Shown one piece after another: positions 14,150 to 19,804 of a stretch of DNA of 19,804 nucleotides. This DNA is from DASUPK01 sp033856335. Its GTDB lineage: Bacteria > Actinomycetota > Thermoleophilia > Solirubrobacterales > 70-9. The notes beneath the pieces are model-generated. The model did not search any database. It saw only the letters and a list, made by a program, of their open reading frames with translations, and was not told the DNA's origin. The position numbers and the translations under genes are program-made. The first letter of the stretch is position 1, and the number at the start of each line of letters is the position of its first letter. The DNA lies in NCBI GenBank assembly GCA_033856335.1, contig JAWVFG010000168.1, positions 1 through 19,804 of the forward strand, read 5' to 3'.

Positions 14150-14404
14150 CTAGCGGCCGGTCGCCTGGATCCCCTGGGTGCGAAGCAGCGTCGCCACGGT
14201 TCGGGTGGGCTGGGCGCCCTTCTCGAGCCAGTGGCGGGCGCGATCCGGATCGATGACGATCAGCGACGGGTCCGTCTGCGGGTTGTACTGACCGATCGTC
14301 TCGATCGTTCGACCGTCCCGCGGCGAGCGCTGGTCGGCGACGACAACCCTCCAGATCGGGTTCTTCTTGCTCCCGACCCTGCGTAGGCGAATTCTCACGG
14401 ACAT
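14150..14404 (-). CDS. rpsP: 30S ribosomal protein bS16
   Basis: Ribosomal protein bS16, needed for early 30S assembly. The protein is 84 aa, the family size. The diagnostic start MSVRIRLRRVGSKKNPIWR is followed by VVVADQRSPRDGR, ETIGQYNPQTDPSLI and the C-terminal WLEKGAQPTRTVATLL. The start ATG is at 14404, 30 nt after ffh. No Shine-Dalgarno is obvious. Part of the ffh-rpsP-khpA-trmD run. Confidence 0.98.
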   Translation of the reverse strand: MSVRIRLRRVGSKKNPIWRVVVADQRSPRDGRTIETIGQYNPQTDPSLIVIDPDRARHWLEKGAQPTRTVATLLRTQGIQATGR

Positions 14405-14434
14405 GCGGCGGCGGAGGTTAGACGTTGCACGGGG

Positions 14435-15766
14435 TCAGCGCATACCCCGCGTCAGCTGCTGGGGGTCGGGCATCTTGCCCTCGGAGAGCTGCTTCATCAA
14501 CTTGTTGACCTGGCCGAACTGCTTGACCAGTCGGTTGACGGCCTGGACGGTGGTCCCGGAGCCGGTGGCGATCCGCTTCCGGCGCGACCCGTTGATCTCA
14601 CCCGGATGGGATCGCTCGTAAGGCGTCATCGACTGGATGATCGCCTCGAGCCGGTCGAGCTCACGCTCGTCGACCTGGCCCATGCCCCGCATCGCCTTGC
14701 CCATACCGGGGACCATCTTCATCAGGTTGCCGAGCGGTCCCATGCGGCGGACCTGCTTCATCTGGGTGAGGAAGTCGTCGAGGGTGAACTCCTGCTTGCG
14801 GATCTTGCGCTCGAGGTCGGCGGCCTGGTCCTCGTCGAACTCGTCCTGCGTCTTCTCGATCAGCGACATCACGTCGCCCATGCCGAGGATCCGGCCGGCC
14901 ATCCGGTCGGGATGGAAGCGCTCGAGCTCGTCGAGCTTCTCGCCCGTCGAGGCGTTGAGGATCGGCTTGCCGGTGACGGCCCGGACGGAGAGCGCGGCGC
15001 CACCGCGGGCGTCGCCGTCGAGCTTGGTGATCAGCACGCCGTCGAAGTCCGCGACCTCCGCGAAGCTCTCCGCGACGTTGACCGCGTCCTGGCCGGTCAT
15101 CGCGTCGACGACGAGCAGGACGTCGTGGGGCTTGGTGACCTTGCGGACCCTCGCCAGCTCGTCCATCAGCTCCTCGTCGACGTGCAGTCGACCCGCCGTG
15201 TCGACGATCAGCACGTCGCGGTTCTCGCTCACCGCCTGATCGCGCGCCCACCCGGCGACCTTGACGGGATCGGTCTCGCCGGGCAGTGAGTAGACGTGGG
15301 CCTTGGCCTGGGCGCCGAGCTTCTCGAGCTGCTCGACCGCGGCCGGCCGCTGCAGGTCGCAGGCGGCGAGCGCAACGTCCCTGCCGTCCTTCTTCAGGAG
15401 CTTCGCCAGCTTTGCGCTGGCGGTCGTCTTTCCCGATCCCTGCAGGCCTGCCATCAGGATCACCGTCAGTCCGCTCGGGGCGAAGACCAGGTCGCGGCCG
15501 GCGCCGCCCATGAGCTCGGCGAGCTCGTCGTTGACGGCCTTGACCACGGTCTGGCCGGGATTGAGCGAGTCGGAGATCTCCTCACCGGCGAGGCGCTCCT
15601 TGAGGGACGCCGTGAAGTCCTTGACGACCTTGAAGTTGACGTCGGCTTCCAGCAGGGCGAGGCGCACCTCGCGCAGGGCCTTGTTGACGTCGTCCTCGGA
15701 GAGCTTGCCCCGCGAGCGAACGTCCGAGAGCACACCCTGGAGGCGTTCTGAGAGCTGGTCGAACAT
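14435..15766 (-). CDS. ffh: Signal recognition particle protein Ffh
   Basis: SRP54 GTPase that binds 4.5S RNA and nascent signal sequences and docks with FtsY. The protein is 443 aa, normal length. The N domain is about 1-90, and the G domain about 95-295 with GLQGSGKT at 107-114, DTAGRLHVD at 189-197 and TKLDGDARGG at 247-256. The methionine-rich M domain is about 325-430, with the finger loop MGPLGNLMKMVPGMGKAMRG starting at 342 and the RNA-binding SRRKRIATGSGTTV at 394-407. The ATG at 15766 is 34 nt after the M23 peptidase gene. No 4.5S RNA gene was recognised in the window. Confidence 0.98.
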   Translation of the reverse strand: MFDQLSERLQGVLSDVRSRGKLSEDDVNKALREVRLALLEADVNFKVVKDFTASLKERLAGEEISDSLNPGQTVVKAVNDELAELMGGAGRDLVFAPSGLTVILMAGLQGSGKTTASAKLAKLLKKDGRDVALAACDLQRPAAVEQLEKLGAQAKAHVYSLPGETDPVKVAGWARDQAVSENRDVLIVDTAGRLHVDEELMDELARVRKVTKPHDVLLVVDAMTGQDAVNVAESFAEVADFDGVLITKLDGDARGGAALSVRAVTGKPILNASTGEKLDELERFHPDRMAGRILGMGDVMSLIEKTQDEFDEDQAADLERKIRKQEFTLDDFLTQMKQVRRMGPLGNLMKMVPGMGKAMRGMGQVDERELDRLEAIIQSMTPYERSHPGEINGSRRKRIATGSGTTVQAVNRLVKQFGQVNKLMKQLSEGKMPDPQQLTRGMR

Positions 15767-15800
15767 CCGGTCCAGCTTAGAGAGATCGGCTGGGTGCCCT

Positions 15801-16814
15801 CTAGGGGCAGCGGTCCAGGCGCGCCGTCAGCGGGTCCGCCCTGCGGCCCCTCACGTCGGCGTTCGCGCGGCACCTGTGACGGCGGCCGGCGGCGCGTGCC
15901 GTGGCCCTGCTGTCGGCCGACCGGTAGCCGAGCAGCAGGGGCGCGGGATCGATCGGCGTGCCGAAGTGTCGGACCTCGAAATGGAGGTGCGGCCCCGTCG
16001 AGAATCCGGTGGAGCCGACGTAGCCGATCGTCTGCCCACCGACGACGGATTGGCCGACCGAGGCTGCGATCGACGACATGTGCGCGTACCAGCTCTCGAA
16101 TCCGAGCCTGTGCCGGACCACCACGAGGTTGCCGTAGCCGCCGGTGTTCATGCCCGCGAAGGCGACGACTCCGACGCCGCCCGCGTGGATGGGAGTGCCC
16201 CTGGGCTCGGGGAAGTCCAACCCGGTGTGCCAGCGCCCTGGTGGAATCCAGCCGAAGCCGTCGCCGATCGCTCCGGGCACCGGCCTGAAGAACCGAACCG
16301 GGGTGCCGGGGGCGGCGCTGACCACCTGGCCTCCCTGCAGCGCGTTCAGCGTGCTGGGGCCCGCCACGCCATCGACCTGGAGCCCGGCCGCGGCCTGGTA
16401 GCGGCGGAGGGCGTTTGCGGTGTTCGGCCCGAAACCACCGTCGAAACCGCCGGGCTCGAATCCGCGGGTATGGAGGAGGAACTGCAGCGCTGCCACGTCC
16501 CAGCCGCGCTTGCCCGCCCGCATCGGGCGCGTACCCAGGTCGGGCCTGCCGCGCCGGCCGAGGGCCGCGCGCGTCTGAGGCCCGGCGACGCCGTCGGCGG
16601 CCAGGCCATGCCGGGACTGGAATGTGCGAACCGCTCCCTGTGTCCACGGACCGCTGATTCCGTCAACCGGGTGCGGGTAGAGGCCGAGCGCCCCCATCGC
16701 GACCTGCACCGCGGCCACGTCGGCGCTGCCCGCGCTCGCCGAGGCAGGCAGCGAAAGCAGCATCGCCGCGATCGCCCCGAGCAGGGCGAGGAACCTGGTG
16801 CCTCCCGTTGGCAC
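15801..16814 (-). CDS. Secreted M23 metallopeptidase with two peptidoglycan-binding domains
   Basis: Predicted secreted cell-wall endopeptidase, 337 aa. A signal peptide covers residues 1-28 with likely cleavage after ASA. Two PG_binding_1 repeats lie at about 30-90 (VAAVQVAMGALGLYPHPVDG) and 100-160 (VAALQFLLHTRGFEPGGFDG). The LytM-type catalytic domain is about 175-298. Zinc ligands His196 and Asp200 (HTGLDF) and His278 (HLHFE), plus catalytic His245 (YAHMSS), are all present, so it should be active. A basic Arg-rich tail of about 37 residues ends the protein. The start is GTG at 16814 with an excellent GGGGGAGG 8 nt upstream. It sits between ftsY and ffh, which is unusual; the gap to ftsY is 78 nt. 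Confidence 0.93.
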   Translation of the reverse strand: MPTGGTRFLALLGAIAAMLLSLPASASAGSADVAAVQVAMGALGLYPHPVDGISGPWTQGAVRTFQSRHGLAADGVAGPQTRAALGRRGRPDLGTRPMRAGKRGWDVAALQFLLHTRGFEPGGFDGGFGPNTANALRRYQAAAGLQVDGVAGPSTLNALQGGQVVSAAPGTPVRFFRPVPGAIGDGFGWIPPGRWHTGLDFPEPRGTPIHAGGVGVVAFAGMNTGGYGNLVVVRHRLGFESWYAHMSSIAASVGQSVVGGQTIGYVGSTGFSTGPHLHFEVRHFGTPIDPAPLLLGYRSADSRATARAAGRRHRCRANADVRGRRADPLTARLDRCP

Positions 16815-16892
16815 CTCTGCAGCCTCCCCCTATCCGCGAATCGACCTGCGATGGCGGTTGCACCCCGGGTAACGCCGGTTGACTCGGCCCGC
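16815..16892 (-). promoter_or_regulatory. Leader of the M23 gene with hairpin and strong Shine-Dalgarno
   Basis: The 78-nt gap contains GGCGGTT (16853-16859) and AACGCC (16871-16876), a hairpin with one bulge and an 11-nt CCCGGGG-type loop. GGGGGAGG at 16830-16823 lies 8 nt before the GTG start. The leader is too short for a complete known riboswitch, although some of its bases recall the c-di-AMP riboswitch found before actinobacterial wall-hydrolase genes. That match is tentative. Confidence 0.35.
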
Positions 16893-17915
16893 CTACTCCC
16901 CGATCAGGGCTCTTGCGAACTGCTCGGCGTCGAAGGGCCGCAGGTCCTCGAGGGACTCGCCGATGCCGATCAGCTTCACCGGGATGCCCAGTTCCGCAGC
17001 GATCGCCAGCGCGACCCCGCCCTTGGCGCTGCCGTCGAGCTTGGTGAGCACGGCCCCGGTCACCTCGACGGACTTGGCGAACTCCTGGGCCTGGCGAACG
17101 CCGTTCTGCCCAGTGGTGGCGTCGATCACCACCAGGGTCTCGTGAGGGGCGTCCGGGATCTGCTTGGAGATCACCCGGCGGACCTTGGAGAGCTCCTCCA
17201 TCAGGTTGCCGTGGGTGTGGAGCCTGCCGGCGGTGTCGCAGATCACCACGTCCGCGCCACGGGCCTGTGCCGCCGCGACTCCGTCGAAGACGACGGCGCC
17301 CGGGTCGCCGCCCTCGGTCCCGCGCACGATCTGGGTCCCGGCGCGATCCGCCCACTCGGCGAGCTGGTTGACCGCCGCCGCCCGGTAGGTGTCGGCTGCC
17401 GCGACGATCACGTCCAACCCCAGCTCCTTCTGGAGGTGCCAGGCGACCTTGCCGATCGTCGTCGTCTTCCCCGTGCCGTTCACCCCGACCACCATCAGGA
17501 CCGAGGGCCGGTCCGGCAGATGGATTTGCGCGGCGTCGCTCCCGCCGGGCGAGGCGGTCTCGGCGAGCAGCTCGATCAACCGCTCGCGCAGCGCCTCGCC
17601 TCCGCTGAGTCCCCCCGCCTCCACCTCGTCCTCGAGCCGCCGGACGACTGCCGCGGTTGTGGGCGCCCCGACATCGGCCAGGATCAGAGCCTCCTCGAGG
17701 TTCTCCCAGGTCGACTCGTCGATCCGCTCGGTGAAGCTTGACGAGAGCTCGGCGGTCAGCGCCTGGCGGCTCCGGGTCAGCCCCTCGCGCAGGCGCCGGA
17801 ACACCCCCGATCGCTCCTCCTCGGAAGGTGCCTCAGGAACCTCGCGATCGCCGAGGTCGAACGCCTCTTGCCACGTCGTCGCCACGGCCCGCACAGTAAC
17901 GGCGGCCACACACAC
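16893..17915 (-). CDS. ftsY: Signal recognition particle receptor FtsY
   Basis: SRP receptor GTPase, partner of Ffh at the membrane. Up to 340 aa if started at the GTG at 17915; other in-frame GTGs at 17894 and 17885 are possible, and none has a strong Shine-Dalgarno. The N domain is about 35-125 and the G domain 138-338, with GVNGTGKTTTIGK at 144-156, DTYRAAA at 175-181, DTAGRLHTH at 227-235 and TKLDGSAKGG at 291-300. It lacks the long acidic A domain of E. coli FtsY and has only a short acidic stretch (EAPSEEE) ahead of the N domain. It begins 11 nt after the smc stop. FtsY and Ffh are both encoded here with an M23 peptidase between them. Confidence 0.96.
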   Translation of the reverse strand: MCVAAVTVRAVATTWQEAFDLGDREVPEAPSEEERSGVFRRLREGLTRSRQALTAELSSSFTERIDESTWENLEEALILADVGAPTTAAVVRRLEDEVEAGGLSGGEALRERLIELLAETASPGGSDAAQIHLPDRPSVLMVVGVNGTGKTTTIGKVAWHLQKELGLDVIVAAADTYRAAAVNQLAEWADRAGTQIVRGTEGGDPGAVVFDGVAAAQARGADVVICDTAGRLHTHGNLMEELSKVRRVISKQIPDAPHETLVVIDATTGQNGVRQAQEFAKSVEVTGAVLTKLDGSAKGGVALAIAAELGIPVKLIGIGESLEDLRPFDAEQFARALIGE

Positions 17916-17926
17916 CGCCGCCGGAT

Positions 17927-19804
17927 CTACGCGGCTTCTGCGGCTGCCTGAGGCTCGAGCGGGTCCTGACCGGAGGCGAGCTCGTCGCGGGGGAGCTTGC
18001 GCGAGACCACCTTGGTGATGCCGTCGCGGCCCATGCTGACCCCGTAGAGGATGTCGGCGGCGTCCATGGTGCGCTTCTGGTGGGTGACGACGATGAACTG
18101 CGAGCGCTCCGAGAAGCGGCGGACGAGACGGAGGAAGCGATCGATGTTGATGTCATCGAGGGCCGCCTCGACCTCGTCGAGGATGTAGAAGGGACACGGG
18201 CGCGCCATCAGGACGGCGAAGACGAAGGCGAGCGCGACAAGCGACTTCTCACCGCCGGAGAGCAGCGAGAGGCGCCGGGTCGACTTGCCCGCCGGAGTCA
18301 CCTCGATCTCCACACCGCCGTCCTCGTCCGGTGGGGCGAGCTCCTCATCGGACTCCTCCTCCGCGGGCTCCTCGTCGCCCGCTTCCGGCGCCTGGCCCGC
18401 GAACGGCCGGGGCCCCACGTCGACTCTGCGCAGGCGCCCACGCCCGCCCGGGAAGAGCTCGGCCACCATCTCCTCGAAGCCGCGGGCGGTGGCCTCGAAC
18501 GTCTCCTCGAAGGCGGCGGCGATCTCCTTGTCCGTGCGCCGGATCAGGGCGCGCAGCTCGGTGATCGCCTTCTCCAGGTCCTTGCGCTGCTCGGCGAGCT
18601 CCGTGACGTGCTCGCGCTCCTCCGCGTACTCGCGCTCCGCCAGGGGGTTGACGGGCCCGATCTGCTCGCGGTTGCGCTCGAGCCTGGCCAGCCGGGCCTC
18701 GATCCCCTCCCGCTCCTCATCGTCGAGGGCCTCGGCAGCGGCCGCCAGGTCCTCCCCAAGCGCCGCCCCGAGGCGCTGGACCTCGGCGGTGCTCTCGTCG
18801 CGGTGGCCGCGCAGCTGGGTGGCCTCCACCTCCGCCACGGTCATCGCCTCGCTGGCCTCGCGCAGCTCGGCCTGCAGGCCGAACTCCTGCTGGGAGCACT
18901 CGCGCAGCTCCGCGGCGATATCCGTGCCTCCGTCGCCCTCGGCCTCCGCCAGCCTCGCAGCGCGCTGCTCCAGCAGCTCGCCGAGGCGAAGCAGCGCGTC
19001 CCGCGCGCGGGCGAGTGCCGGCAAGGTCTCGCTCTCCAATGAGATCCGGCGCTCGAGCTCCTGGCGGTCGAGCAGGCGCTTCTGGCGCGCCCGCTCCGCT
19101 GCCTCCGCGTGGCGGCGCTCGGCGGTCAGCTCGGCCTCCAGCTTGGCTCGCTGGATCGCCCCCGATCCCGACCCCTCGCCTCCGCGCTCCGCGTGCCGCT
19201 CGGAGAGCCAGGTGGTCCGGCTGGCCTCCTCGGCAGCCTCGTCGACGGTCCGGCGGGCGTCTCGCAGCGCCCGCTGCGCCTCGTCCTCGCGCTCCCGAGC
19301 CTCGGTGAGGGCCGACTCGGCTCGCTCCAGGTCGCGCCTGGAGCGCTCCTCGGTCTGCTCGCGCTGGCCCAGCCTGGAGGCGAGCTCCTCGCGCTCCGAG
19401 CGGGCGGCCAGTGCTGGATCGGTGCCCTCCCGCGGGAGCCGGCGGATCTCGCCGGCCGCCGCGTCGTAGCACTCGCCGTCCACAGTGACGGCGACGCCGG
19501 TGAATCCCTCGGCCAGGTCGTCGAAATCGTCCACCAGCCAGGCGTCTGCGAGCAGGCGCTCCGTGATCGGCGCCGCGTCCCCGCGCGCCTCGATGAGGTC
19601 GAGCAGACGGCGAGCACCATCCTTGGGCGCCTGGGAAGAAGCCGTGGCGGGCCCTGACGAGATCAACGCGCGGGCGGCGCCCTCGGCACCGGCGAGCCGC
19701 TCGCGCCCCTCGCCGACTGAGCCGACGATCGAGGCCCGCAGCCGCTCCCCGAGGACGGCGGAGACGGCCCGCTCGAGTCCGGAGCCCGTCTCCAGCATCC
19801 CGGC
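17927..19804 (-). CDS. smc: Chromosome segregation protein SMC, C-terminal half (5' end beyond window)
   Basis: Structural maintenance of chromosomes ATPase, C-terminal 620 or so residues; the gene enters from the right edge. Counting from the first Met in view (19798), the hinge occupies about residues 5-120. A long Glu/Arg/Ala-rich coiled coil spans about 125-425. The C-terminal ATPase head follows, with VEIEVTPAGKSTRRLSLLSGGE leading into the ABC signature LSGGEKS (513-519) and Walker B FYILDEVEAALDD (about 537-549). THQKRTMDAAD is the H-loop and its neighbours. Just before the head signature is a strongly acidic insertion of about 28 residues (468-495). The stop is 12 nt before ftsY. ScpA and ScpB are not in the window. 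Confidence 0.96.
   Translation of the reverse strand, partial: AGMLETGSGLERAVSAVLGERLRASIVGSVGEGRERLAGAEGAARALISSGPATASSQAPKDGARRLLDLIEARGDAAPITERLLADAWLVDDFDDLAEGFTGVAVTVDGECYDAAAGEIRRLPREGTDPALAARSEREELASRLGQREQTEERSRRDLERAESALTEAREREDEAQRALRDARRTVDEAAEEASRTTWLSERHAERGGEGSGSGAIQRAKLEAELTAERRHAEAAERARQKRLLDRQELERRISLESETLPALARARDALLRLGELLEQRAARLAEAEGDGGTDIAAELRECSQQEFGLQAELREASEAMTVAEVEATQLRGHRDESTAEVQRLGAALGEDLAAAAEALDDEEREGIEARLARLERNREQIGPVNPLAEREYAEEREHVTELAEQRKDLEKAITELRALIRRTDKEIAAAFEETFEATARGFEEMVAELFPGGRGRLRRVDVGPRPFAGQAPEAGDEEPAEEESDEELAPPDEDGGVEIEVTPAGKSTRRLSLLSGGEKSLVALAFVFAVLMARPCPFYILDEVEAALDDINIDRFLRLVRRFSERSQFIVVTHQKRTMDAADILYGVSMGRDGITKVVSRKLPRDELASGQDPLEPQAAAEAA

Noticed and set aside
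15303..17741. 812-residue plus-strand open frame across ffh, M23 and ftsY
   Set aside because: It is antisense to three recognised genes, is low in complexity and has no family motifs; long antisense frames are common in high-GC DNA.

Overview
This window is GC-rich bacterial chromosome, densely coded and almost entirely on the minus strand. It is the conserved actinobacterial block smc, ftsY, ffh, rpsP, khpA, trmD, rplS, lepB, rnhB, yraN, comM, dprA, xerC and a FliA/WhiG-type sigma factor. The gene order, an L,D-transpeptidase with a VanW-type peptidoglycan-binding module, and acidic insertions in SMC and bL19 suggest a deep-branching actinobacterium. Class Thermoleophilia (Solirubrobacterales-like) is my best guess, from memory of similar proteins and not from a search.

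Reading the minus strand from right to left: the C-terminal half of smc (17927 to the window edge), ftsY, a secreted M23 peptidase, ffh, rpsP, khpA and trmD form a protein-export and translation run. rimM, usually between khpA and trmD, is absent. An intrinsic terminator (13143-13173) separates trmD from rplS-lepB-rnhB. LepB has no conventional start codon that would keep its membrane helix whole. yraN is on the plus strand and its 3' end overlaps rnhB antisense by 93 bp. comM-dprA-thiD follow as a coupled run.

Downstream of thiD is a 107-bp palindrome, then two small unknown genes coupled by TGATG (one product ends in Gly-Gly), then ilvD. Converging on ilvD from the plus strand is a two-gene operon: a 5-formyltetrahydrofolate cyclo-ligase paralogue (MTHFSD-like) and an alpha/beta hydrolase. 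Diverging from that operon is a membrane-anchored L,D-transpeptidase, followed by xerC and the sigma-factor gene, which runs off the left edge.

Most of the window is core housekeeping: protein export (SRP, its receptor, signal peptidase), ribosome and tRNA maturation, chromosome organisation and resolution (SMC, Xer), DNA uptake and recombination (ComM, DprA), cell wall (L,D-transpeptidase, M23), and thiamin and branched-chain amino acid synthesis. The least explained parts are the small two-gene pair at 6320-6981, the two palindromes that straddle stop codons, and the folate-like/hydrolase operon. No tRNA, rRNA, CRISPR array or insertion sequence was seen. No stretch over 300 bases lacks a gene; the longest gaps are about 200 bases (2655-2855) and 142 bases (13081-13222).
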